A stretch of 37,929 nt of DNA from a bacterium (lineage in GTDB: Bacteria > Zhuqueibacterota > QNDG01 > DTFT01). Positions 16,353 through 24,754 of this stretch are shown here, piece after piece. Each line of letters begins with the position of its first letter. The first letter of the stretch is position 1. The stretch covers positions 1 through 37,929 of the forward strand of contig JAFGAX010000148.1 of the NCBI GenBank assembly GCA_016933415.1. Direction: 5' to 3'. The position numbers were made by a program, and so were the translations under genes. The notes below the pieces were generated by a model that was given only the letters and a program-made list of their open reading frames with translations, ran no database searches and was not told where the DNA came from.

Positions 16353-18260
16353 TCAGCGTCTGTGGGGCGCCAGGTCATGGAGGCACTGGGACAGCGTCCG
16401 GCGCCTGGGTTTCACGCCGAGCGTCAGGAGCCAGTCGTGGTTTCGGGCACGGAGCCCGTTGACCTGATACCGGGCCAGCAGGAATACCTGGGCCCGCTGC
16501 AGGCCCAGGGACAGGCCGGAGGCCGAGGGCAGAAAAGCGGCGAGTGTCCGGGCGTCGTCCAGACCGGATCCCGCGAGTTCCCGGCCGATGTCGTTCACGT
16601 ACAGCCTGTGCACGCCGTCGGCGCCCGCGTCGGATTCGACGACCTGGCTGGAACGGTCATTTCGGATCACGCGGCCGGCGCCGCGGAAGGTGTGATGGCC
16701 TCCCAGTTCCATCCGGAAGCCCGCGGCCTCGAGTTGGACGGCCGCGTTGAGCCTCAGCAGGCCGGTGCGTTCCGCGAGAAGAATCCGGTGGGCATAGGTG
16801 CGCCCCGCGCCGGCCGCCGTCCATTCCATGTGGTCGGTTAGTTCGGCCGTCCTCATGAGCGCCGCCGCGCCCGCGGTGCATGCGGCGGTCAGACGCGTGT
16901 CGACGCTCAGGCCGAAATCGGACACCGCGAGACGGGTTTTTCCCGGCCACCATCCGGAGCCGGCGAAGCCCATGCTGTAAACGCCGTCCGTCGGACGGCC
17001 GTCCTGCGCCGGAACACCGAGAACGGCGAACATCGCGTCCGCGTCGGACAGGCGTCCGGACAGGCCCCGCATCCAGTGGCCGGCCTGGCGGTACGACAGC
17101 ATCGCGAGCAGTTTGTGCCGCACACCCGCGTTCAGATTGAACCCGAATCCCGAGGCGCCGGTTTCGGAGAAACAGCCGCGGCCCCGCTGGATGACGCGCC
17201 GTCCGTCTCCCGCGGTCCGCGAAAGATCGATGGAAAATCCCGCGCCCGGAGCGGACCACCATGGGCCGAGAAAGGTTCCGAGCACATCCGCATGCACATC
17301 CGCCCCGCTGCGGCGGTCATGAAAAAGACCGAACGCATCCGCCTTTGCCGATACCAGAAAACCGCCGCCCGCACCTTCGAACAGGTACCGCTTGGTGACC
17401 GCCCGGCCCTGGAGAATCGCCTGCGGCGCGGTCTCAAGCCCGGATTTCAGCCGGCCCGCGGAAACGGCCGTCTCCAGATCCGTCCGGTCCGTCCATTCAA
17501 AACGGACCAGCCGCTGCAGCCGCCTGGACCGGAGCTCGTCGAGAAAAACGTTCAGGTTGCGGCGCACACCCGGGTCCGCGGACGCGGATGCGAGCAGACG
17601 CTCAGCCTCTGTAAAGTTCTCCCTTGCCTCGCAAAGCAGAATCTCGTAAACCAGAAGACGTTCTCCGAACGAGCGGTCCGCGGCCTCGGGCAGGTTGCGG
17701 ATCGTCCGCATCTGATCCTCAGCTTCCGCCGTTCTGCCTGAAACCAGCAGGAGCTGCATGAGGCTTTCGGCCGCCTCCAGGGAAGAGACGGCTCTGTAAT
17801 CGGCCTCCGCCCTGTCGAATTCCGCGGGCCATCCGGCCGCCTGCCGGCTTCGGCCGAACCAGACCATCTGCGACGTGAGCAGACGCTCCTCGATGCGCTT
17901 TCTCGCGCGCCGGCTGCCGAGCGTGTCGTACACGACGCCGCGGCGGAAATGCGCGGCCGCGGCTGTTGCGGAATCACCCTGATAATCCAGGCTGGATGAG
18001 TAGGCGGAGACGGCTTCATCGAGTCTTTTCTGCTCGTGCATCAGATCGCCGGCCAGATAGAAAAGTCCGGCGAGCCGGTCCGGACGCGGCGCGGCCTGCT
18101 GTTTCTCCACGGCGATCGCCTGGTCGATCATGATCCGGGAAAGCCGGTTGTCTTCTTTTCGGGACAGGACGCGCTGAAAGAGGGAATCCGCGCTGTTCTG
18201 GCCATGAAGCGCGGCAACGGAAGCGGCGCCGGACAATAAGAGGATGAGGATTCGTTTCAA
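16353..18260 (-). CDS. Exported TPR protein with probable outer-membrane beta-barrel C-terminus
   Basis: 635 aa. The start is TTG at 18258-18260, with GGAG about 6 nt upstream and a good signal peptide (MKRILILLLSGAASVAALHG). Residues about 25-245 are helical and TPR-like (LFYLAGDLMHEQKRLDEAVS, AHFRRGVVYDTLGS). From about 265 to the end the sequence switches to short alternating, Gly- and aromatic-rich strands (GFGFNLNAGVRHKLLAMLSY, FRMELGGHHTF, AQVFLLARYQVNG), as in outer-membrane barrels. The layout recalls TPR-barrel exporters such as PgaA, but no specific family was recognised. It heads a two-gene operon with the 1170-aa TPR protein. The barrel assignment is inference from pattern. Confidence 0.8.
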   Translation of the reverse strand: MKRILILLLSGAASVAALHGQNSADSLFQRVLSRKEDNRLSRIMIDQAIAVEKQQAAPRPDRLAGLFYLAGDLMHEQKRLDEAVSAYSSSLDYQGDSATAAAAHFRRGVVYDTLGSRRARKRIEERLLTSQMVWFGRSRQAAGWPAEFDRAEADYRAVSSLEAAESLMQLLLVSGRTAEAEDQMRTIRNLPEAADRSFGERLLVYEILLCEARENFTEAERLLASASADPGVRRNLNVFLDELRSRRLQRLVRFEWTDRTDLETAVSAGRLKSGLETAPQAILQGRAVTKRYLFEGAGGGFLVSAKADAFGLFHDRRSGADVHADVLGTFLGPWWSAPGAGFSIDLSRTAGDGRRVIQRGRGCFSETGASGFGFNLNAGVRHKLLAMLSYRQAGHWMRGLSGRLSDADAMFAVLGVPAQDGRPTDGVYSMGFAGSGWWPGKTRLAVSDFGLSVDTRLTAACTAGAAALMRTAELTDHMEWTAAGAGRTYAHRILLAERTGLLRLNAAVQLEAAGFRMELGGHHTFRGAGRVIRNDRSSQVVESDAGADGVHRLYVNDIGRELAGSGLDDARTLAAFLPSASGLSLGLQRAQVFLLARYQVNGLRARNHDWLLTLGVKPRRRTLSQCLHDLAPHRR

Positions 18261-18354
18261 GAAGTTCTCCGAACCGAGTGTAATGCGTCCGATGCCGGCG
18301 GGACCGGTCGGCCGGTCGTTTCCGGAAAAACAATCTAAAATAAACTAAATCAAA

Positions 18355-18372
18355 AAGCAAGATCAGTGCCAG
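18355..18372 (-). promoter_or_regulatory. Sigma-54 (-24/-12) promoter of the TPR operon
   Basis: The minus strand reads CTGGCACTGATCTTGCTT: TGGCAC, five bases, TTGCT, with exactly 10 nt between the invariant GG and GC. This matches the RpoN consensus TGGCAC-N5-TTGCW. Transcription should start near 18346, about 85 nt before the TTG start of the TPR/barrel gene. An overlapping weaker sigma-70-like pair (TTGCTT, 17 bp, TAGATT) cannot be excluded. Confidence 0.82.
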
Positions 18373-18403
18373 AATAATTCACGGGCAGATCAAACGCAAG
18401 GAG

Positions 18404-18426
18404 TTGTTTTAAATGGGGATAAACAA
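18404..18426. promoter_or_regulatory. Dyad upstream of the sigma-54 promoter, possible activator site
   Basis: On the minus strand TTGTTT and AAACAA are separated by 11 nt, with the dyad centred about 45 bp upstream of the -24 element. A related TTGTTTTCCCC half-site lies at a similar place before amt (28621-28636). This is a candidate enhancer-binding-protein site by position and symmetry only. Confidence 0.4.
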
Positions 18427-18439
18427 TTTCAGGATATAT

Positions 18440-18478
18440 GGGGTAAAAAAATTGAACATCCGGCTGACTTGAATCCGG
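18440..18478 (-). terminator. Possible kdp operon terminator
   Basis: Directly after the kdpE stop, two CCGG words flanked by TTGA and TTCAA can form an imperfect stem, followed on the minus strand by seven T residues. The stem is interrupted, so termination may be inefficient. Confidence 0.4.
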
Positions 18479-19180
18479 TCAACCTTGCTGTTTTTCAGTC
18501 ACTTGCATCCGGTATCCGACACCGGTTTCCGTCACAAGTAATTGCGGATTTGCGGGATCTGATTCGATTTTCCGCCGGAGTTGAGATATGTAAACCCGGA
18601 GGTATTGCATTTCATCTCCTGAGGATTCCCCCCATACGGTTTTAAGAATCTGACGATGTGTCAGAACCTTGCCCGCATTCTGAACGAAAAGCCTGAGCAG
18701 ATCGTATTCGGTTACCGTCAGTTTGACGGATTTCCCGCCGACGGTTACTTTTCTCGCCGCCAGGTTGACTTCCAGCGGACCGTTCCGGAACAGGCCGTCC
18801 GGTTCAGCGGGCGCTGTGTGCCGAAGTGCGGTCCGTATCCGGGCGATCAGTTCGCCGGCGCTGAACGGCTTGGTCAGGTAATCGTCCGCGCCCGCGTCCA
18901 GGAGCGCTATTTTGTCCTGCTCCGCGTTCCGTACCGACAGCACGATGACCGGCACATTCGACCATTCTCTCAGCCTCCGGAGGATGTCCAGGCCGTTCCC
19001 GTCCGGCAGGCCGAGGTCCAGAATCACGACATCCGGCCTGTGCATCGCGGCCTGCACCAGCCCGTCGCGGCCGTTGGCCGCCTCGGACAGGCTGAAACCC
19101 TGTGCCTCGAGCGCGATCCTGAGGAAACGGCGGATCTGGGTCTCGTCATCGATGATTAGCACCTTGACGGCATCACTCAT
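18479..19180 (-). CDS. kdpE: KdpE response regulator
   Basis: 233 aa OmpR/PhoB-type regulator activating the kdp operon under K+ limitation or osmotic stress. The receiver domain is about residues 1-120 with Asp55 as phosphoacceptor (VVILDLGLPDG), acidic pocket DD at 11-12 and the KPF lysine. The winged-helix DNA-binding domain follows (about 130-228; LTVTEYDLLRLF, YISQLRRKIE). The ATG overlaps the end of kdpD by 8 bp. A tentative KdpE box is noted upstream of kdpF. Confidence 0.96.
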   Translation of the reverse strand: MSDAVKVLIIDDETQIRRFLRIALEAQGFSLSEAANGRDGLVQAAMHRPDVVILDLGLPDGNGLDILRRLREWSNVPVIVLSVRNAEQDKIALLDAGADDYLTKPFSAGELIARIRTALRHTAPAEPDGLFRNGPLEVNLAARKVTVGGKSVKLTVTEYDLLRLFVQNAGKVLTHRQILKTVWGESSGDEMQYLRVYISQLRRKIESDPANPQLLVTETGVGYRMQVTEKQQG

Positions 19181-21875
19181 TCGATTCCTCCGGGCCGACG
19201 GAACGCCGCTCCGCAGGCAGTCTGACGGTGAAAAGCGCCCCGCCCCGCGACGCGTTCGCCGCGGTTAGCCGGCCGCCCATGGCCTCCACGAGTCCGCGGC
19301 TGATCGAAAGCCCCAGCCCCGTGCCTCCCGCAGCGGAACCGGGAGCGCGGTAGAATTTTTTGAACAGATGCGGAAGGATGTCCGCCGGCAGTCCGGGACC
19401 TTCGTCGCGCACGGTGATGACGAGATCGGATCCCGACACCGCGGCGCGGACCCGCACGGGGGTTTCCGGCGGCGTGTACCGCAGCGCGTTCTGAACCAGG
19501 TTCCCGACCGCGACTTCCGTCAGCGCGGAATCGATGCGGACGATAGGGATACCCGGGGCCATTTCGAACGCGACCGGACGTCCGGCCGCCTCCCGCTGCA
19601 GCCGCCGTTTCAGGGACTGGAAGAGGTCCGAAACATCGCACCATTCCACGGCCGGCCGGACGTTTCCGGACTCCAGCCGGGACATGTTGAGCAGGTTCTC
19701 GACGAGGCCGTTCAGCCGGTTCGCCGCGTCGTTCACCTCCGACATCAGGGCATCCCGCGCCGCTCCGCCCAGGCGCAGACCGGGATCGGTGAGGCTGGCC
19801 GTAATACCGGAGATGACGGCAAGCGGCGTACGGAACTCGTGCGAAATCGAATTCAACAGGGTTTTAAAAAGCCGCTCGGACGCATCCGCGGTGTCGGCGC
19901 GCCGTCTCTCCCCGTTGAACCGTTCCCGTTCGAGGGCCGACGCGATCTGCCCCGCCAGATTCTCCAGCAGCGTTTCCTTGTCCAGCGTGAACACCGTCGT
20001 CCGGCGGAAACGGACGCCGGCGACGCCGTAGATGTCGCGTCCCGTGGCCAGGGGCATCCACCGTGCGTCGGAAAGCGGAAGCGTGTCCGTGAATCGCCCC
20101 GCGGGCTTCCGGTTTTCCGCAACCCACCGGACCACGGATTCCTCCTTCGCGCCAGGCGAGAAACCGGAAGCGTGATGAAGAACCGGAAGGCCCGCGGCGT
20201 TCAGGAAGACGGCCGCATCGGCGTCGAATATCCTGTCGATTTCACGGACGGCGATGGCGGCGATGGCGTCCGTGGAATCCGCGGAGGTGAGTGCCCGCGA
20301 CATCGCGTACAGCGCGGCCGCGCGGGCCTCTCTCTGGCGGACGGCCTCCTTGTTGATCCGGATCCGGGAGGTCAGGGTGCCCGTGACGATGGCGATGATG
20401 AAATAGAGGCTGAACACCAGCACGTCCTCGAACCGGGCGATGTGGAACGTGTACCGCGGCGGGATGAAGAAAAAATTCCAGGCAAGTGCGCTCAACGCCG
20501 CGGCGAAAAGGACGGGCCCCATCGTCAGCCAGAGTGATAGCAGGGTCACGGCGAACAGGAGAAACATCGCGACGGACAGGTAATTGAGAAGCGATCCCGC
20601 CGCAAAGAGCGAGGCGACGACGGCTGCGATCGCCCCGAGCGCCACTCCGAACTGCCGGCCGGAGGTAAGCCGGGGAAGCCGGCGGGGCGGCCGCGTAGTC
20701 TGGGGAATGACGTCGCCCCGGACGACATAAATGTCGATGTTCCCGCTGTAACGGACCAGTCGCTCGACCAGGGAACCGCCCTTCAGCCAGGTCCTCAGGC
20801 GGCCTTCTTCGGTCTTTCCGACCACGATCTGGGTGATGTTGTTCGCGAGAGCCGTCTGCACGATGCCTTCGACCGTGTCCTCGGCGCGGACGACGGCGAC
20901 CTCGGCTCCCAGTTCCCTGGCCAGATGCAGATTCGCTGTCAGCTGGGCGGCCTGCTGTACGGTCAGGCGGACCTGCGTCTCGACATTCAACGCCATCCAT
21001 TCGGCGTTCATGGTGGCGGCCATGCGCCGGGTCCACGCGATGAGCTGGGTCGAGAAAGGGCTCGGACCGACCGCGACCAGCAGCCTCTCCCCGCTTTTCC
21101 AGGTCTCCCCGATTTTCCGGCCGGCCTTATAACGGGTCAGATGCCGGTTCACCTGCTGGGCAGTGGCGCGAAGCGCCATCTCGCGCAGGGCCGTGACGTT
21201 GCCCCGCCGGAAAAAATTGCGGAGCGCGGCGGCCGCGCTTTCCGGCGCATAGATCTTGCCGTCGCTGAAACGCTTGAGCAGTTCGCTCGGCGCGATGTCC
21301 ACCAGTTCGATGTCAGCCGCGCGGTCCAGCACGGAATCCGGAACCGTCTCGTGAACCGGAACGCCGGTGATCTCCTCCACCGTGAGAGACCGGCTTTCCA
21401 GGTGCTGGACGTTCAGCGTGGTGTAGACGTCGATGCCGTGGTCGAGGAGCTCCTCCACGTCCTGGTAGCGCTTGATGTGCCGGGACCCCGGGACATTGGC
21501 GTGCGCCAGCTCGTCCACCAGGACCACGGCCGGTCTGCGCCGGAGCGCGCCGTCGAGGTCGAATTCGGAGAACGTCCTCCCGCGGTAGGAGACCGCTTTC
21601 AGCGGCAGACGCTCCAGACCTTCGAGCAGAGCGCCAGTTTCCGGCCGGCCGTGCGTCTCGACGATCCCCGCGGCCACGTCCTTCCCCTCGGCCAGCAGCA
21701 TGCGGGCCTCCTGCAGCATGGCGTAGGTCTTGCCCACGCCGGCGCACATGCCGAAAAATATCTTCAATCGGCCGCGGCTGCGACCGTCTTCGTCCGACCG
21801 GATCGCGTCCAGCAGGACGTCGGGATCGCTTCGGTCCGTCCCTTTATTTTTCCGCCGGATCCGGTCGCGCGTCAT
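19173..21875 (-). CDS. kdpD: KdpD sensor histidine kinase
   Basis: 900 aa inner-membrane sensor kinase/phosphatase for KdpE. The order is: N-terminal KdpD domain (about 35-245) with Walker A GMCAGVGKT at 42-50, a universal-stress-protein-like domain (about 262-385), a four-helix membrane module (about 408-505), a GAF-like segment (about 520-650), HisKA with the phosphorylated His679 (SISHEFRTPL), and HATPase_c with DEGPGLP and GGTGLGLSISR. Full length compared with E. coli KdpD (894 aa). The ATG at 21873-21875 lies inside the end of kdpC (32-bp overlap). Confidence 0.97.
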   Translation of the reverse strand: MTRDRIRRKNKGTDRSDPDVLLDAIRSDEDGRSRGRLKIFFGMCAGVGKTYAMLQEARMLLAEGKDVAAGIVETHGRPETGALLEGLERLPLKAVSYRGRTFSEFDLDGALRRRPAVVLVDELAHANVPGSRHIKRYQDVEELLDHGIDVYTTLNVQHLESRSLTVEEITGVPVHETVPDSVLDRAADIELVDIAPSELLKRFSDGKIYAPESAAAALRNFFRRGNVTALREMALRATAQQVNRHLTRYKAGRKIGETWKSGERLLVAVGPSPFSTQLIAWTRRMAATMNAEWMALNVETQVRLTVQQAAQLTANLHLARELGAEVAVVRAEDTVEGIVQTALANNITQIVVGKTEEGRLRTWLKGGSLVERLVRYSGNIDIYVVRGDVIPQTTRPPRRLPRLTSGRQFGVALGAIAAVVASLFAAGSLLNYLSVAMFLLFAVTLLSLWLTMGPVLFAAALSALAWNFFFIPPRYTFHIARFEDVLVFSLYFIIAIVTGTLTSRIRINKEAVRQREARAAALYAMSRALTSADSTDAIAAIAVREIDRIFDADAAVFLNAAGLPVLHHASGFSPGAKEESVVRWVAENRKPAGRFTDTLPLSDARWMPLATGRDIYGVAGVRFRRTTVFTLDKETLLENLAGQIASALERERFNGERRRADTADASERLFKTLLNSISHEFRTPLAVISGITASLTDPGLRLGGAARDALMSEVNDAANRLNGLVENLLNMSRLESGNVRPAVEWCDVSDLFQSLKRRLQREAAGRPVAFEMAPGIPIVRIDSALTEVAVGNLVQNALRYTPPETPVRVRAAVSGSDLVITVRDEGPGLPADILPHLFKKFYRAPGSAAGGTGLGLSISRGLVEAMGGRLTAANASRGGALFTVRLPAERRSVGPEESNE

Positions 21876-22485
21876 GGCCGTCCTCCTGATGAAAATTACG
21901 AAATTCCGGGATCGTGTCCAACATGAAATTCATCAGGGTCACGTTGACCCGGGGAAGACCGAACAGGCCCCACAACCTCGGCTCGGTTCGGTCCTCGATC
22001 AGCTTCTGCAGACCGGCCCCGGTTTTTTCATCCAGCCCTCTCTCGCGGGCGACACGGCCCGCCTGAAGCCGTGCCGATTCAACGCTGATGTGGGGATCCA
22101 GCCCTGAAGCGGAGGCGCAGAGCATCTCGGCCGGTACCTCCGCGCCGTCGGCCGGTTCATTCTCCGTTTGGAAACGAGCACGCCTTATCCGGACAGAATC
22201 GGTGAGAGCCGCGCCGGTCGGCGCCGCGTTGCTGGCGCCCGACGGCAGTGTGGACCATGAGCAGGCCGAAGGCCGGGGCCGGAAGTATCCCGGTCCCGCC
22301 GGGGCCCGCGCCAGGAGCGAGGATCCGACGACCTTCTCCCCCGACCGCAGGAGACTGCCCCCGGCCTTTTCGGGGAACAGAAGCCGTCCGACAACCGTGA
22401 CAAGAAGCGGATACGCACCGCCGCAGAGCAGGGTCAGCGCCGCCCACAGCCCGAACGCCTTCAACCAGACCGAACGCACTTTCAT
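21844..22485 (-). CDS. kdpC: KdpC, K+-transporting ATPase subunit C
   Basis: 213 aa single-span periplasmic subunit of the KdpFABC pump. The transmembrane helix is about residues 7-30 (WAALTLLCGGAYPLLVTVVG), followed by family motifs YFRPRPSA, SGLDPHIS and VNVTLMN. The ATG at 22483-22485 is preceded by AAGGACAGG; an in-frame GTG 30 nt upstream is possible but less likely. Somewhat longer than E. coli KdpC (190 aa), with the extra residues in the middle and at the C-terminus. Lies between kdpB (52 bp upstream) and kdpD (overlapping). Confidence 0.96.
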   Translation of the reverse strand: MKVRSVWLKAFGLWAALTLLCGGAYPLLVTVVGRLLFPEKAGGSLLRSGEKVVGSSLLARAPAGPGYFRPRPSACSWSTLPSGASNAAPTGAALTDSVRIRRARFQTENEPADGAEVPAEMLCASASGLDPHISVESARLQAGRVARERGLDEKTGAGLQKLIEDRTEPRLWGLFGLPRVNVTLMNFMLDTIPEFRNFHQEDGHDARPDPAEK

Positions 22486-22536
22486 TGCCTGTCCTTCTCT
22501 TTCCCCTGGCTTCACCCGACGAACGGCCGACGGTGT

Positions 22537-24741
22537 TCACACCAGGCGAAGCGCCGCCAGGATCATGTCGATCGCCTTGATTCCCGCGAACGGCACCGCG
22601 AGGCCGCCGAGCCCGTAGACGAGCAGATTCCGCTTCAGAAGCGCATCCGCGCCCAGCGGCCGGTAGGCCGCGCCGCGCAGCGCAAGCGGGATCAGCGCCA
22701 CGATGATCAACGCGTTGAAAATGACGGCGCTCAGCACGGCGCTCTCCGGCGAATGCAGGCGCATCACGTCCAAAGCGGCCAGCGGCCCGCGGCCCGACGG
22801 CCCCGCGTACAGCGTTCCGAACAGGGCGGGGAGAATGGCGAAATACTTGGACACATCGTTGGCGATGCTGAACGTGGTCAGCGCGCCCCGCGTCACGAGC
22901 AGCTGCTTTCCGATTTCGATGACGTCGAGCAGTTTCGTGGGGTTGCTGTCGAGATCAACCATGTTGCCGGCCTCCCGGGCGGCCTGCGTCCCCGTGTTCA
23001 TGGCGACGCCGACGTCGGCTTGCGCCAGCGCGGGCGCGTCGTTGGTGCCGTCGCCGATCATGGCGAGGCGGTTCCCCTGCGCCTGCGCGCGGCGGATAAC
23101 GTCCAGCTTGGTTTCGGGCCGGGCGTCCGCGATGAAATCGTCCACGCCCGCCTCGACGGCGATGGCCGCGGCCGTGTAGACGTTGTCGCCCGTGATCATC
23201 AGCGTGGTGATCCCCATGCGGCGCATCCGCTCGAACCGCTCCTTCAACCCGCCCTTCACCACGTCCTTCAGGTGGATGACGCCGAGCGGCCGGCCGTCCT
23301 CCGCGACGGCCAGCGGCGTGCCGCCCGAGGCCGAAATGTCCTCCGCGTCTCGGGCGGCCGCCTCGGGGAAAACGCCTCCCTGTTCCCGGATGAATGCCTC
23401 AACGGCCCCGACCGCGCCCTTCCGGATGCGCCGGGTCCGGCCGTCCGGACGGTCGATGTCCACGCCGCTCATCCGGGTTTGCGCGCTGAACGGCACGAAA
23501 CGGACCGGTTCCCCCGAAATCTCCCTTCCGCGAAGGTTGAATTCGCGCTTTGCCAGGACCATGATCGACCGGCCCTCGGGTGTTTCGTCCGCGATGGACG
23601 ACAGGTGGGCCGCATCCGCGAGTTCGGCCTGGTCCACGCCGGGGGCGGGGATGAAGGCCACGGCCTGACGATTGCCGAGGGTAATCGTGCCGGTCTTGTC
23701 GAGAAGCAGCATGTCGATGTCGCCGGCCGCTTCGACGGCGCGTCCGCTTGTGGCGATCACGTTGTGACGCAGCATGCGGTCCATGCCGCTGATGCCGATG
23801 GCCGAAAGAAGTCCGCCGATCGTCGTCGGGATAAGACAGACCATCAGCGCGGTTAGGACGGTCAGGCTGAGAAGGGCCGAAGCGCCCGGCCCGGACGCCT
23901 GGAGTCCGTACCGGATGAACGGATGCAGGGAGACGGTCACGAGCAGGAAGACCAGGGACAGCACGGACAGCAGGATGGAAAGCGCGATCTCGTTGGGCGT
24001 TTTCTGCCGCTCTGCGCCCTCGATCAGAGCGATCATTCGGTCCAGGAAGGTCCCGCCCTGTGCCGCCGTGATCCGGATCGCGATCCTGTCGCTCAGAACC
24101 CGCGTTCCCCCGGTCACCGCGCTCCGGTCCCCCCCGCTTTCACGGATCACGGGAGCGGATTCGCCCGTGATCGCAGACTCGTCCACACTGGCGATGCCCT
24201 CGACAACCTCCCCGTCCGAAGGGATGACGTCGCCCGCCTCGCAAACCACGATATCCCCGACTTCAAGGTCCTTCGCGGAAACCGGCTCTTCCGCCGAACC
24301 GCGCAGCCGCCGTGCCCGGACGTCCGTGCGCATTCGCTTGAGGCTTTCGGCCTGGGCCTTGCCCCGGCCCTCAGCCACGGCTTCCGCAAAATTGGCGAAA
24401 AGCACGGTGAACCACAGCCAGAGGCAGATCTGCAGTCCGAAAATTCCCTGCGGACCGGAGGTCCCTTGTGGACCGGAGGTCCCCTGTGGACCGGAGGTCC
24501 CCTGTGGACCGGAACCCTGCGTCGGACTTGAAGCATCCGCCTGGAACGCCGGAGGTCCCTTGTGGAGAAGAATTCCGAAATCCCGGAGCGTGACGAACGT
24601 CGTCAGAATGGCTCCGACAAAGACCAGGAACATGACCGGATTCCGGATCTGCCGACGGGGGTCCAGTTTCACAAAGGCGTCCGCAACCGCGCGAAGGAGG
24701 ATCCGGCCGTCGGTCACCCCGGGTTTCGGTACTACGTTCAT
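22537..24741 (-). CDS. kdpB: KdpB, K+-transporting P-type ATPase subunit, with repeat-expanded loop
   Basis: 734 aa catalytic subunit of the Kdp pump (E. coli: 682 aa). The phosphorylated aspartate is Asp348 in DKTGT, the TGES loop is at 192-195, and the hinge [16 protein letters not shown] is intact. The chosen ATG, 24739-24741, lies 13 nt after kdpA with a GAGG site. Between the first two membrane helices (about 35-52 and 105-117), the loop expected to face the periplasm holds [11 protein letters not shown]-type repeats (residues about 77-99) from an 18-bp tandem repeat. The rest is uninterrupted, so the pump should work unless the loop interferes. Confidence 0.96.
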   Translation of the reverse strand: MNVVPKPGVTDGRILLRAVADAFVKLDPRRQIRNPVMFLVFVGAILTTFVTLRDFGILLHKGPPAFQADASSPTQGSGPQGTSGPQGTSGPQGTSGPQGIFGLQICLWLWFTVLFANFAEAVAEGRGKAQAESLKRMRTDVRARRLRGSAEEPVSAKDLEVGDIVVCEAGDVIPSDGEVVEGIASVDESAITGESAPVIRESGGDRSAVTGGTRVLSDRIAIRITAAQGGTFLDRMIALIEGAERQKTPNEIALSILLSVLSLVFLLVTVSLHPFIRYGLQASGPGASALLSLTVLTALMVCLIPTTIGGLLSAIGISGMDRMLRHNVIATSGRAVEAAGDIDMLLLDKTGTITLGNRQAVAFIPAPGVDQAELADAAHLSSIADETPEGRSIMVLAKREFNLRGREISGEPVRFVPFSAQTRMSGVDIDRPDGRTRRIRKGAVGAVEAFIREQGGVFPEAAARDAEDISASGGTPLAVAEDGRPLGVIHLKDVVKGGLKERFERMRRMGITTLMITGDNVYTAAAIAVEAGVDDFIADARPETKLDVIRRAQAQGNRLAMIGDGTNDAPALAQADVGVAMNTGTQAAREAGNMVDLDSNPTKLLDVIEIGKQLLVTRGALTTFSIANDVSKYFAILPALFGTLYAGPSGRGPLAALDVMRLHSPESAVLSAVIFNALIIVALIPLALRGAAYRPLGADALLKRNLLVYGLGGLAVPFAGIKAIDMILAALRLV
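24452..24513. repeat. 18-bp in-frame tandem repeat within kdpB
   Basis: Three full units (24452-24469, 24470-24487, 24488-24505) plus 8 bp of a fourth; the second and third are identical and the first differs by one base. Each encodes GPQGTS. A 17-bp identical word, CCGGAGGTCCCTTGTGG, also occurs 94 bp away (24549-24565) in the native part of the gene in a different reading frame, suggesting a local duplication origin. Confidence 0.93.
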
Positions 24742-24754
24742 CTCCAGTCCTCTT

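Noticed and set aside
24452-24513. Collagen-like GPQGTS repeats as a functional collagen domain
   Set aside because: Too few units and the period is six residues, not Gly-X-Y; better explained as DNA slippage or duplication inside kdpB.
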